64,000 nucleotides of DNA from NCBI GenBank assembly GCA_020848695.1, contig JADLHT010000043.1, forward strand, positions 1-64,000. Reading direction: 5' to 3'. Position 1 is the stretch's first letter. Each line of letters begins with the position of its first letter. Made by a program: the position numbers and the translations under genes. Shown here piece by piece: positions 38,368 through 48,300 of the stretch. The notes below the pieces were generated by a model. It was not told where the DNA came from. It saw only the letters and a program-made list of their open reading frames with translations, and made no database searches. The DNA comes from Saprospiraceae bacterium. Its GTDB lineage: Bacteria; Bacteroidota; Bacteroidia; Chitinophagales; Saprospiraceae.

Positions 38368-38375
38368 TACTTTTG
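38368..38375 (+). promoter_or_regulatory. -7 promoter motif for the ATP synthase operon
   Basis: TACTTTTG matches TAnnTTTG and ends 23 bp before the atpB ATG. The 270-bp gap (38129-38398) holds no atpI/atpZ gene that I can see. Confidence 0.55.
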
Positions 38376-38398
38376 CGGCAAAATCAGAGGCCTCAACA

Positions 38399-39733
38399 AT
38401 GATCAAAGTTTTTCGGATTCTCACTATAAGTTTCTTCTTTTTGGGAAAGACCTTTGCTCAGGAAGGGTACAATAGTCATAGCACACCAACTGAAACTTCT
38501 AAACCATTAAGTTCTCCGGATCAAGATACCGAAAACCAATCCTTAATTAACGATCATTCCCATAATGATTCCCATTCTGAACAAGCGCATGAAACTCATT
38601 CAGAACATGAGTTCAAAGCTGATGAAACGGCATTTCATCATATTTCTGATCTGAATGTGTACAACATAGGTCCATGGAATTTTCCTTTGCCCTGTATTCT
38701 ATACGCTAAAGATCAGGGCTGGTCCATATTTTCTTCTTCAAATTTTGATATTGATGATCATCATCATGGATCCGGTAACAAAGCCGTAGATCGATATGCT
38801 CTTAATAAGGGTCGAGTAATGCGAATTATTGATTCTTCTTTTCCTATGGGCGAAGTTTCTGTGGAGGGATTTAAATTAGAGGAGAAAGAAGTTGAGGGTA
38901 AGAAAAAAGAAACAAACTTTGTAATCGCTAACGGTCAAAAATATGAACTTGAAAAATCAAGTACAATCGACGGGGGTTTATTTGGTGGAGGGATAACAAC
39001 ATTTTTTGATTTCTCGATTACAAAAAATGTTTTTGGAATGATACTGGTAATCGGATTGATATCCTGGTTATTTCTTGGAATGGCGAGAAGCTATAAAAGA
39101 AATCCGGGTTCAGCTCCGTTGGGTTCACAAAAGTTATTCGAGCCCATTATACTTTTTATTCAAGACGAAGTGGCCAAGCCATTTATAGGTGTAAAGTATG
39201 AAAGATATATGCCCTTATTGTTATCTATCTTTTTCTTTATTTTAAGTTTGAATTTATTTGGACAAATTCCGTTTTTTGGGGGTGCTAATGTTACGGGAAA
39301 TTTAGCTGTTACATTGGTTCTCGCTGTTATTGTGTTTATTGTTGTTAATCTTAATGGAAACAAACATTACTGGGAGCACATACTGTGGATGCCCGGAATT
39401 CCTGCTTGGGTCAAAACATTAATAACACCCATAGAGATTCTTGGTATTTTTATCAAACCGGTAACATTAACACTTCGACTTTTTGCTAACATTATTGCGG
39501 GTCATATCGTAATTATTATATTTATTTCGCTAATCTTTATCTTTGGTAAAGCGGGCGCTGAACCGGGTGCTGCTTATGGTGCATCTGTTGCTTCTGTACT
39601 TTTGGCCTTATTTATATCATCGATAGAGTTATTAGTAGCTTTTATACAAGCGTATGTATTCACACTTCTCACAGCTTCCTATATAGGCGCTGCCATTGAG
39701 GAGCATCATCATACGGAAGCAGATCATCATTAA
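38399..39733 (+). CDS. atpB: ATP synthase F0 subunit a
   Basis: Subunit a forms the proton half-channels against the c-ring. The 444-residue protein is far longer than E. coli AtpB (271). It has a signal peptide (about 1-20), then a His-rich region (HSHNDSHSEQAHETHSEHE, and DDHHHG near 120), and only from about 205 the membrane core. The essential arginine is Arg360 in LTLRLFANIIAGH. It ends in another His cluster (EEHHHTEADHH). The N-terminal extension with a signal peptide is common in Bacteroidota AtpB; the histidine content is noticeable. Confidence 0.95.
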   Translation: MIKVFRILTISFFFLGKTFAQEGYNSHSTPTETSKPLSSPDQDTENQSLINDHSHNDSHSEQAHETHSEHEFKADETAFHHISDLNVYNIGPWNFPLPCILYAKDQGWSIFSSSNFDIDDHHHGSGNKAVDRYALNKGRVMRIIDSSFPMGEVSVEGFKLEEKEVEGKKKETNFVIANGQKYELEKSSTIDGGLFGGGITTFFDFSITKNVFGMILVIGLISWLFLGMARSYKRNPGSAPLGSQKLFEPIILFIQDEVAKPFIGVKYERYMPLLLSIFFFILSLNLFGQIPFFGGANVTGNLAVTLVLAVIVFIVVNLNGNKHYWEHILWMPGIPAWVKTLITPIEILGIFIKPVTLTLRLFANIIAGHIVIIIFISLIFIFGKAGAEPGAAYGASVASVLLALFISSIELLVAFIQAYVFTLLTASYIGAAIEEHHHTEADHH

Positions 39734-39780
39734 TGTGGAAAGTAAAATGTATTCAATCAATTTTTTAAATCATAAATTAA

Positions 39781-39993
<213 letters not shown>

Positions 39994-39999
39994 AAATTA

Positions 40000-40062
40000 T
40001 TAGTTTGAAGGAGGTGCACAACGGTTGGTTGTTGTACCTCCTCCAATGAACTATCGAACTAA
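40000..40062 (+). promoter_or_regulatory. Intercistronic hairpin between atpE and atpF
   Basis: The 92-bp spacer folds into a two-part stem. The inner part pairs GGAGGT (40010-40015) plus ACAAC (40018-40022, after a two-base bulge) with GTTGT (40031-40035) plus ACCTCC (40036-40041), leaving the loop GGTTGGTT. The outer part pairs TTAGTTTGA (40000-40008) with TCGAACTAA (40054-40062) with one G-U pair. An A-rich run follows. It is placed where mRNA processing or 3'-end protection would raise atpE output relative to atpF; partial termination is the alternative. Confidence 0.6.
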
Positions 40063-40085
40063 ACAAAAAAAATTTCTTAAAGAAA

Positions 40086-40613
40086 ATGAGTTTACTATAT
40101 ATCGTTTCTTGGGTTGAGTTCTCTCCTATTAAGCCTGAAGTTGGTTTGTTGTTTTGGTCAACAGTTGTCTTTGCCATATTTTGGTTGATTATCGGAAAGC
40201 TTGCATTTAAGCCAATCATTAGAGCATTAAATGACAGAAGTAATACCATTCAGGATTCTTTGGACGCAGCTAAAATTGCAAAAGAAGAAATGAAAAACCT
40301 TCGTTCTGAGAATGATAGAATAATGGCTGAGGCTAGAGAAGAAAAAATGAGAATTATCAAAGAAGCCAAAGATGCTGCTAATCTAATTGTCAGTGATGCA
40401 AAGGATAGAGCAAAGGAAGAAGCTCAGCGCATTACTATAAATGCCAAGAATGAAATTGAAAATGCAAAAATGGCAGCTTTGGTTGATGTAAAAAATCAGC
40501 TTGGAGCTATGGCAACTGATATTGCAGAAAAAATTATTCGAAAGAATTTATCTAACGATACCAGTCATCAGGAATATGTGAAGAAACTGGTTGATGAAGT
40601 AAAAATGAATTAA
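40086..40613 (+). CDS. atpF: ATP synthase F0 subunit b
   Basis: The 175-residue protein has one N-terminal membrane helix (about 17-37, LLFWSTVVFAIFWLIIGKLAF) and a long charged coiled coil (about 45-165) that forms the peripheral stalk and binds the delta subunit. Length and layout are normal. It stands 92 bp after atpE, with a hairpin in the spacer, and 5 bp before atpH. Confidence 0.95.
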   Translation: MSLLYIVSWVEFSPIKPEVGLLFWSTVVFAIFWLIIGKLAFKPIIRALNDRSNTIQDSLDAAKIAKEEMKNLRSENDRIMAEAREEKMRIIKEAKDAANLIVSDAKDRAKEEAQRITINAKNEIENAKMAALVDVKNQLGAMATDIAEKIIRKNLSNDTSHQEYVKKLVDEVKMN

Positions 40614-40618
40614 TTCGC

Positions 40619-41188
40619 ATGTCAGTAAGTAAAATAGCCGGACGATACGCCAAGTCACTATTAGACCTTGCGCAAGAAAGAAGTCAAATAGAACAGGTAT
40701 CTGATGATATCAATACCGTTTCAACTGCTTGTCAGAACAAGGACCTAATCTTATTTTTGAAAAATCCGGTCATACACTCTGACAAAAAAGTCAATGTATT
40801 CAGAAGTGTATTTGAAGGGAAGCTCAGTAACTTGACACAGACTTTTCTTGAATTATTAATTCAGAAAGGTAGAGAATCTATTATACCTGCGATTAGCCAA
40901 TCATTTATTGAGCAGTATAAGGTATTAAAAAATATTCGATCAGCAAGATTAATTTCAGCTACACAATTATCAGATACAGAAGTCAATCAGATTAAATCCA
41001 AATTTCAATCCTGGTTGAAACCAAACGAAACAATGGAATTATCTCAGCATATTGATCCATCGATTATTGGTGGATATATTTTTCAAATGGGTGGACGTCA
41101 AGTTGATGCAACCGCCAAGCGCAGTCTTGAATCAATGAAATCAGGATTGTATGATTCATCGTATACAAACTTAGTTATAAAATCATAG
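40619..41188 (+). CDS. atpH: ATP synthase F1 subunit delta
   Basis: The 189-residue protein begins with the typical delta/OSCP N-terminus (KIAGRYAKSLLDLAQE) and has the C-terminal signature near 135-165 (LSQHIDPSIIGGYIFQMGGRQVDAT). It links subunit b to the top of F1. It lies between atpF and atpA with short spacers (5 and 12 bp). Confidence 0.95.
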   Translation: MSVSKIAGRYAKSLLDLAQERSQIEQVSDDINTVSTACQNKDLILFLKNPVIHSDKKVNVFRSVFEGKLSNLTQTFLELLIQKGRESIIPAISQSFIEQYKVLKNIRSARLISATQLSDTEVNQIKSKFQSWLKPNETMELSQHIDPSIIGGYIFQMGGRQVDATAKRSLESMKSGLYDSSYTNLVIKS

Positions 41189-41200
41189 AATAATAAAGTC

Positions 41201-42787
41201 ATGGTAAATATTAGACCGGAAGAAATTTCAGCAATATTGAAACAACAAATAGCTGGTGTTAGTACAGCTTCTGAATTGGAAGAAATAGGAACCGTATTGC
41301 AGGTTGGTGATGGTATCGCGCGTGTATATGGATTGACCAATGCTCAGGCAGGAGAACTGGTTGAATTTGAAACCGGGGTTCAGGCAATCGTATTGAACCT
41401 AGAAGAAGATAATGTCGGAGTAGTTTTGATGGGACCTTGGAATGGTATTAAGGAAGGCTCAAGAGTTAAACGAACTAATAAGATTGCATCAATACAGGTT
41501 GGCGAAGGCTTCGTAGGAAGAGTTGTGAATCCATTAGGTCAACCGATTGATGGAAAAGGTCCAATCACGGGTACCAAATATGAAATGCCAATTGAAAGAA
41601 AGGCACCAGGTGTAATCTTCCGTCAACCGGTTAACGAACCTTTACAAACCGGATTAAAAGCGATAGACTCAATGATCCCAATTGGAAGAGGGCAGAGGGA
41701 ACTTATCATCGGGGACCGTCAGACAGGGAAGACAGCCATAGCATTGGATACGATTATTAATCAAAAAGAGTTTTACGATAGAGGTGAGCCTGTATATTGT
41801 ATATATGTGGCTTCCGGGCAAAAAGCTTCTACTGTTGCTAAAGTTGCAAAAACACTTGAAGAGTATGGTGCAATGTCTTATACAACTATTGTTTCTGCAT
41901 CAGCTTCTGATCCAGCACCGTTACAATTTTATGCGCCTTTTTCAGGTGCAGCTATCGGAGAATATTTTAGAGATACAGGAAGACCTGCATTAGTTATTTA
42001 CGATGACCTTTCAAAACAGGCAGTTGCATATCGAGAAGTTTCATTATTGTTGAGAAGACCTCCAGGAAGGGAAGCTTATCCGGGAGATGTTTTCTATTTG
42101 CACTCCAGATTATTGGAAAGAGCAGCGAAAGTGATTAATAATGATGACATTGCCAGAAACATGAATGACCTTCCGGAATCCCTTAAAAAAGCAGGAATCG
42201 TAAAAGGAGGAGGATCGCTAACAGCATTACCAATCATCGAAACACAAGCAGGAGACGTTTCTGCATATATTCCAACAAACGTAATTTCGATTACCGACGG
42301 ACAGATATTTCTGGAATCAACTTTATTCAATGCAGGTATCCGACCCGCTATAAATGTTGGAATTTCGGTCTCTAGAGTTGGAGGTAATGCGCAGATAAAA
42401 TCGATGAAAAAAGTTTCCGGAACATTAAAACTGGATCAAGCACAATATCGTGAACTTGAAGCTTTCTCAAAATTTGGATCAGATCTTGATGCAACTACTA
42501 AAGCAGTTCTTGATAAAGGTAAACGAAATGTTGAGATTCTGAAGCAAGCTCAATACAGTCCTGTACCTGTCGAGAAGCAAGTTGCAATAATTTATCTAGG
42601 AACTTATAATATGTTAAAGGATATTCCTGTGGACAAAGTAAAAGATTTCGAAAATGTTTTGTTTGCTACTTTGGATCAAACTTATCCGGCTGTATTGGAG
42701 AATTTCAGAAAAGGAAAATTGGAAGATGCAGATCTTAGCGTGCTAAAAAGTATAGCGAGCGATCTGTCGTCGAAATATGTGAAGTAA
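41201..42787 (+). CDS. atpA: ATP synthase F1 subunit alpha
   Basis: The 528-residue regulatory nucleotide-binding subunit has the P-loop GDRQTGKT at 171-178, the segment [17 protein letters not shown] and the family signature around [14 protein letters not shown]. The length is slightly above the usual 505-513. The last bases, TGAAGTAA (42780-42787, including the stop), are repeated after the four-helix-bundle gene at 43206-43213, which suggests that the following 418 bp were inserted here. Confidence 0.97.
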   Translation: MVNIRPEEISAILKQQIAGVSTASELEEIGTVLQVGDGIARVYGLTNAQAGELVEFETGVQAIVLNLEEDNVGVVLMGPWNGIKEGSRVKRTNKIASIQVGEGFVGRVVNPLGQPIDGKGPITGTKYEMPIERKAPGVIFRQPVNEPLQTGLKAIDSMIPIGRGQRELIIGDRQTGKTAIALDTIINQKEFYDRGEPVYCIYVASGQKASTVAKVAKTLEEYGAMSYTTIVSASASDPAPLQFYAPFSGAAIGEYFRDTGRPALVIYDDLSKQAVAYREVSLLLRRPPGREAYPGDVFYLHSRLLERAAKVINNDDIARNMNDLPESLKKAGIVKGGGSLTALPIIETQAGDVSAYIPTNVISITDGQIFLESTLFNAGIRPAINVGISVSRVGGNAQIKSMKKVSGTLKLDQAQYRELEAFSKFGSDLDATTKAVLDKGKRNVEILKQAQYSPVPVEKQVAIIYLGTYNMLKDIPVDKVKDFENVLFATLDQTYPAVLENFRKGKLEDADLSVLKSIASDLSSKYVK

Positions 42788-42790
42788 TCT

Positions 42791-42822
42791 GAAAATTTGC
42801 AAATGAGAAAATTTGCAAATGA
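42791..42822 (+). repeat. Tandem 16-bp repeat with AATTTGCAAAT palindrome (left flank)
   Basis: GAAAATTTGCAAATGA occurs twice in exact tandem (42791-42806 and 42807-42822). Each unit contains the 10-bp palindrome ATTTGCAAAT. The same palindrome recurs on the other side of the four-helix-bundle gene. Confidence 0.85.
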
Positions 42823-42847
42823 AGGAAAATTAAGTGAGCAACAAACT

Positions 42848-43204
42848 ATGAAAATACATGAGCGTAATATTGTATTAGAAAAGTCTATACAATTCTCAAT
42901 TAAATTAATTAGGTATTGCGAGGAATTGGAATTGAGAAAGAAATTTGTGATTAGTAATCAACTTCTGCAATCTGGAGCTTCTATCGGTGCCAATATACAT
43001 GAAGCACAAGATGCTGAATCAAAGTTAGATTTTATTCACAAGTTAAAAATTGCGGCAAAAGAATTAAACGAAACTATTTATTGGTTAACAATATGTAATG
43101 AAGTTGAAACTTTTCCTAAGGAGTTAACATTAAGATCAGATCTTTACGAGATTTCAAGATTACTTAATAAAATAATAAGTACTTCCAAATTAAGTGCTAA
43201 ATAA
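42848..43204 (+). CDS. Four-helix bundle protein (23S rRNA-IVS/S23 type) inside the atp operon
   Basis: The 118-residue protein from Met at 42848 has the family pattern: an N-terminal helix (IVLEKSIQFSIKLIRY), then FVISNQLLQSGASIGANIHEA, DFIHKLKIAAKELNETIYWL, and a final helix. These are the marks of the four-helix bundle proteins encoded by intervening sequences in 23S rRNA genes and of the related Avd accessory proteins. Two upstream starts (TTG 42797, ATG 42803) would translate the flanking repeats, so I prefer 42848. No reverse transcriptase or rRNA gene is near. It splits atpA from atpG, in the same direction, and is flanked by AATTTGCAAATT palindromes. Confidence 0.85.
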   Translation: MKIHERNIVLEKSIQFSIKLIRYCEELELRKKFVISNQLLQSGASIGANIHEAQDAESKLDFIHKLKIAAKELNETIYWLTICNEVETFPKELTLRSDLYEISRLLNKIISTSKLSAK

Positions 43205-43205
43205 A

Positions 43206-43213
43206 TGAAGTAA
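43206..43213 (+). repeat. TGAAGTAA duplicate of the atpA 3' end
   Basis: TGAAGTAA at 43206-43213 repeats the last 8 bp of atpA (42780-42787). With gaps, the similarity extends into the AAATTTGCAAAT that follows each copy. It could be a target-site duplication or a trace of recombination between repeats. An 8-bp match in AT-rich DNA can also be chance. Confidence 0.45.
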
Positions 43214-43218
43214 AATTA

Positions 43219-43254
43219 AATTTGCAAATTAGCTAATTTGCAAATTTGCAAATT
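43219..43254 (+). repeat. Three AATTTGCAAATT palindromes (right flank)
   Basis: The 12-bp perfect palindrome AATTTGCAAATT occurs at 43219-43230, 43235-43246 and 43243-43254, the last two overlapping. A further palindrome, AATTAGCTAATT (43227-43238), joins the first two. The whole 36-bp block is nearly self-complementary and ends 7 bp before the atpG ATG. Confidence 0.85.
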
Positions 43255-43261
43255 GAAAAAA

Positions 43262-44158
43262 ATGGCAGCGAATTTAAAAGAAGTAAGAAACAGGATAAAG
43301 TCGGTAATATCGACCCAGCAAATAACAAAAGCGATGAAGATGGTGTCTGCGGCAAAGCTTCGTCGTGCGCAACAAGCGATTGTACAGATGCGACCTTATG
43401 CGAATAAGTTAAATGCGATGATGTCTAACATCATGAGTTTTTCTGATGGGCAGGGAGCTGAAGCATTTGGTAGAGCAACTGAGAAGAAGAAACCGACATT
43501 AGTTATTATTACTTCGGACAGAGGATTGTGTGGAGCATTCAATACGAATATTTTAAAGTTAGCACAGAAGAGAATTGCTGAAGATTATACTAAACAAGCG
43601 AAAGATGGAAGTCTTACATTTCTTTGCATAGGAAAAAAAGGTTATGAATTCTTTAGGAGAAGATTTCCTAATGCTCAATATAATATTGATTATAAAGATA
43701 TTTTTTCTGGATTGTCATTTGAAAAGGTAGCAGACTGTGCTGATTATCTGATGAATGGATTTTCCGCAGGAAATACTGATCAAATAGAGATATTTTATGG
43801 TAGATTTAAAAATGCCGGAACTCAGTTTCCAGAAAACGAACAGTATCTGCCTATTCAAAAAGTTGAGCTTCCTAAATCTGAAGTAAAGACAAATAAACCG
43901 GATTATATTTTTGAACCAGGACAGGAATCTTTGCTTAAGGAATTGATACCATCAATATTACAATCACAGCTCTATAAATGTGTATTGGACAATGCAGCTT
44001 CAGAACATGGTGCCAGAATGACTGCAATGGATAAAGCATCAGAGAATGCAGAATCAATGCTTGGTGAATTGAAAATTAACTACAACAAAGCGAGACAAGA
44101 GGCTATTACCAAAGAACTCTCAGAAATAGTAGGGGGTGCTGCAGCTTTAGCTGGTTAA
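43262..44158 (+). CDS. atpG: ATP synthase F1 subunit gamma
   Basis: The 298-residue rotor shaft has the N-terminal helix NLKEVRNRIKSVISTQQITKA, the conserved ITSDRGLCGAFN, and the C-terminal signature ARMTAMDKASENAESM. The ATG at 43262 fits the family start (MAANLKEVRNRI); upstream in-frame codons lie in the palindromic repeats. It is separated from atpA by 474 bp containing the four-helix-bundle unit. No atpD or atpC follows, which is usual for this phylum where they sit elsewhere. Confidence 0.96.
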   Translation: MAANLKEVRNRIKSVISTQQITKAMKMVSAAKLRRAQQAIVQMRPYANKLNAMMSNIMSFSDGQGAEAFGRATEKKKPTLVIITSDRGLCGAFNTNILKLAQKRIAEDYTKQAKDGSLTFLCIGKKGYEFFRRRFPNAQYNIDYKDIFSGLSFEKVADCADYLMNGFSAGNTDQIEIFYGRFKNAGTQFPENEQYLPIQKVELPKSEVKTNKPDYIFEPGQESLLKELIPSILQSQLYKCVLDNAASEHGARMTAMDKASENAESMLGELKINYNKARQEAITKELSEIVGGAAALAG

Positions 44159-44170
44159 AAGCTTATTATA

Positions 44171-44178
44171 TACTTTTG
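44171..44178 (+). promoter_or_regulatory. -7 promoter motif for the RND pump operon
   Basis: TACTTTTG matches TAnnTTTG just after the atpG stop. The 5' leader to the ATG at 44270 would be about 85 bp, longer than for other genes here. Confidence 0.4.
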
Positions 44179-44269
44179 TTTTTCCTTCTGTTAAGATTAA
44201 CTTATATTACTTACAGAAAGGAAAAGTTTGCCTTTTATTTATCTAAATTTACACTCCAATCGAATTCTG

Positions 44270-45313
44270 ATGAAGTTAATTATTCCTTCAATATTATTGC
44301 TGTGTACTTTTTCTTGTAAAAAATCTGATAACAATTTGAAGAGCCCAAATTCTGGTTCATTTTCAAAATCTTCTCCTGTTCAGGTGGAAGCTGTAGTGGC
44401 AAGTTATCAACAATTTAATCAAGAAATTAAACTTCCGGGAAAACTTATTGCATCTGAACAAATCGAGATCCGATCAGAAATAAATGCAAAGGTCATGGAA
44501 ATTTATTTCAATGATGCTCAGACTGTAAAGAAAAATCAGATCCTTGTTAAACTGAATGATGAAGAAATTCAAGCCAAATTGAACAAATTAAAAGTTCAAG
44601 AGGCATTGTTAAAAGCTACAGTGCAAAGGCAACAAGAACTTTATAAGAATGCAGCAATAGGTCAATCAGAATATGAATTAAGCTTACTACAATATAAGAA
44701 TACATTATCCGATATCCGAATCACAGAAGCAGAACTTAGAAAATATTTTATACGCGCTCCTTTTGACGGGTTGCTGGGATTTAGAAAAATAAGCCCTGGT
44801 GATTTAATAGGAAGCACAGATGTTGTTTCAACACTGACTCAGGTATTTCCAATAAAATTAGGATTTGCGGTTCCGGAGCAGTATTCCAATTTATTGAAAT
44901 TGCAGCAGAAAGTAATATTTAATTGTGAAAATATTAATAAACAGTACGAAGCTATAATTAAATCCTTTTCACCATTTCTAAATGATGAATCGAAGACTCT
45001 TGAAATTCTAGCTCAAGTAGTTGGTAAGGATCCATTACTCAGACCGGGAGCATATGCTTCTATACAACTTGATCTTGCACAAAAAGACAATGGAATTTTT
45101 ATTCCCAGTCAATGTATTATTCCCAGAATAAAAGATAAACAGGTAGCCCTATTTAAAGAAGGAAAAGTAGAATTCAGTACCGTCACAGTTGGTTACAGAG
45201 ATAGTGCAAGAGTTGAAATCTTAAGCGGTATTGTTAAAGGAGACACGGTCATTAGCACAGGATTAATGAAGTTAAAACCGGGAATGACTGTTATTTTATC
45301 AAATTTGAATTGA
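44270..45313 (+). CDS. RND efflux pump periplasmic adaptor lipoprotein
   Basis: The 347-residue membrane-fusion protein has a signal with a probable lipidation Cys at position 16 (LLLCTFSC). The order of parts is typical of AcrA/MexA: a beta strand with IKLPGKLIASEQIEIRSE, a lipoyl half-motif (VKKNQILVKLND), an alpha hairpin (about 95-140), the second lipoyl half (FIRAPFDGLLGFRKISPGDLI) and beta-barrel and membrane-proximal domains. The ATG at 44270 was preferred to a TTG 42 bp upstream because it starts the signal. The permease gene starts 2 bp after the stop. Confidence 0.9.
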   Translation: MKLIIPSILLLCTFSCKKSDNNLKSPNSGSFSKSSPVQVEAVVASYQQFNQEIKLPGKLIASEQIEIRSEINAKVMEIYFNDAQTVKKNQILVKLNDEEIQAKLNKLKVQEALLKATVQRQQELYKNAAIGQSEYELSLLQYKNTLSDIRITEAELRKYFIRAPFDGLLGFRKISPGDLIGSTDVVSTLTQVFPIKLGFAVPEQYSNLLKLQQKVIFNCENINKQYEAIIKSFSPFLNDESKTLEILAQVVGKDPLLRPGAYASIQLDLAQKDNGIFIPSQCIIPRIKDKQVALFKEGKVEFSTVTVGYRDSARVEILSGIVKGDTVISTGLMKLKPGMTVILSNLN

Positions 45314-45315
45314 TA

Positions 45316-48300
45316 ATGAATCTTTCTCACTTAAGCTTAAAAAGACCGGTTCTCGCAATTGTAATGAACCTTACAATTATTTTATTTGGTTATGTTGCCT
45401 ACACAAAACTTGGAGTTAGAGATTATCCGGCAATTGATCCTCCTAATATAACCGTTAGAACAAGTTATCCGGGAGCTAATGCTGAAATTGTAGAATCTCA
45501 GATTACAGAACCGTTAGAGAAAGCTATTAATGGAATTGCGGGGATCAAGAATATTTCATCATTAAGTAGCCAGGGCAATAGCAATATTACAGTAGAGTTT
45601 GAGCTATCTTCAAATCTTGAAGAAGCAGCCAATGATGTAAGAGATAAAGTTTCACAAGCTGTCAGAAGTCTTCCAAATGATCTTGACGCTCCTCCTGTTG
45701 TTACAAAAGCTGATGCAAGTAGTGATCCAATTCTTAGCATGACAATTAAGTCTGATAGTAAGAATAATTTAGAGTTAACAGAATATGCAAATAACAATTT
45801 AGTTGAAAGGCTTCAGACCATTCCAGGAGTAAGCAGTATAGTAATCTGGGGAGAAAAGAAATATGCGATGAGAATTTGGATGGATCCTATCAAACTTGAT
45901 GCTTATGGTTTGACTCCACTTGATATTCAACAAGCTTTAGATAAAGAAAACGTAGAACTTCCTGCCGGAAAGATTTCAGGGGATGCAACCGAATTAACCA
46001 TTCGTACAATGGGGAAGATGCAGAGTGAAGAAGATTTTAACAATTTGATTGTAGCACAAAAAGGAAATGCAGAGATAAAATTAAAGGATATCGGTTCTGC
46101 GGTTTTGGGTCCTGAATATGAAGAAACTGTATTAAAGGAAAGTGGAGTTCCTATGATTGCACTGGCGATTATTCCTCAACCGGGAACTTCTTATGTTAGT
46201 ATAGCCAAAGAATTTCATAAAAGATATGAAGAACTAAAAGCAAATCTTCCAAAAGAATATGAGTTGAATCTTGGACTAGATGTAGCCAAGTATATAAATA
46301 AATCCATTAAAGAAGTAAAAGAGACACTTTTTATTGCAATTGTATTAGTAATTATTATTATCTTCTTTTTCTTTCGATCCTGGATCATTGCTATTCGTCC
46401 TCTTATTGATATTCCTGTCTCATTGATTGGTGCATTCTTTATAATGTACGTATCCGGATTTACAATCAATATCCTTACTCTATTGGCAATTGTATTGTCA
46501 ACAGGATTGGTTGTTGATGATGGGATTGTAGTTACAGAGAATATTTTTAGAAAGATGGAGAAAGGTATGTCTAAGTTTAAGGCAGCCAAAGAGGGAACTT
46601 CAGAAATTTATTTTGCAGTTATTGCAACTTCATTGACGCTAGCCGTAGTATTTATACCGGTTATTTTCCTCGGCGGCTTTGTGGGACGATTGTTCAGGGA
46701 ATTTGGATTAGTTGTTGCAGGTGCAGTTCTTCTATCTGCATTTGTAAGTTTGACTTTAACTCCTGTACTAAATTTGTATTTCTCAGGGCAGAATCATGGC
46801 AAAGGTTGGTTCTATCAGAAGACGGAATCATTTTTCAACGCGATGGATCAAATTTACCGAAAGTGGTTAACTGTTTTTTTGAAATATCGATTTGTATCAA
46901 TTGTTATAATTGTAATTTGTGGAATAGGAATCTATTATTTCAATAAAACCTTACCAACTGAGCTTGCACCCATGGAAGATCGATCTCAATTCCGGTTAGC
47001 GATCTCTGCACCGGAAGGTACTTCCTATGAATACATGGATAAGTATATTGATAAATTAACGAATCTGATGATTGATTCAGTGCCGGAGAAAGAAATTATT
47101 TTATCTGTAACATCACCAACTTTTTTTGGATCAGGCGCAGCCAATGTCGGATTTATGAGAGTATTATTGGTAGATCCTAATGAGCGAAAGGCATCACAAG
47201 CACAAATAGTACAGAGAATTTCTAAAGAACTTCCAAAAATATCTGAAGGCCGAGCCTTTGCAATTCAAGAACAAACCATCTCTGTAAGCAGAAGAGGTGG
47301 ATTGCCTGTTCAATTTGTTGTACAGAATAATGATATAGAAAAAATAAAAGCTGTATTGCCGGTACTTTTAGATTCAATTTCAAAAAGCCGTATTCTAACT
47401 AACGTAGATGTAGATCTCAAATTTAATAAACCGGAATTACAACTAGAAATTGATCGATCACGTGCTGCTGAATTAGGAGTAAGCATTCAAGATATCGGAA
47501 CTTCATTACAATTGGCAATGAGCAACAGAAGATTTGGATATTTTACTTTGAATGGAAAGCAATATCAAGTGATCGGTCAAGTTGACAGAAATTTTCGGGA
47601 CGATCCTCAGGATTTAAAAATGATAGGAGTAAGAAGTAAGAGTGGAAAAATTATTTCATTAGATAATTTGATCAGTATTAAGGAAATCGTAACTACTCCA
47701 ACATTGTATCATTATAACAGATATAAGTCAGCGACGATTAGCGCCGGGCTAGCTGAAGGATTTACCTTAGGTGACGGAATTAAAGAGGTTCAGAGAATCA
47801 GTACGGGTATTTTGGATCAGAGTTTTACAAGCAGCCTTGCTGGTACTTCGAGAGATTTTTCTGAGAGTTCTGGAGGAATTTTCTTTGCATTTATTATGGC
47901 ATTGGTATTAATATTTCTTGTGTTGGCTGCTCAGTTTGAAAGTTTTATAGACCCGGTGATTATTATGGCAACAGTGCCATTGGCCATCTTTGGAGCATTG
48001 CTTAGTTTGTGGATCTTTGATCAGACGGTAAATATATTTTCGCAAATCGGTATGATTATGTTGATTGGTTTGGTTACAAAGAATGGAATTCTGATTGTAG
48101 ATTTTGCAAATCAAAAACGAATGCAAGGAATGCAAAAAGTTGAAGCATTAATTGATTCATCTGTACAACGTTTAAGACCTATACTCATGACAAGTCTTGC
48201 TATGGCACTTGGAGCTTTACCACTCGCTATTTCATTTGGCTCGGCTTCAACAAGTAGAGTTCCTTTAGGATTGGTAATTATTGGTGGAGTATTATTTTCT

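Noticed and set aside
42848..43204. Diversity-generating retroelement (the four-helix-bundle protein resembles Avd)
   Set aside because: No reverse transcriptase, template repeat or variable repeat is nearby; the neighbours are ATP synthase genes.
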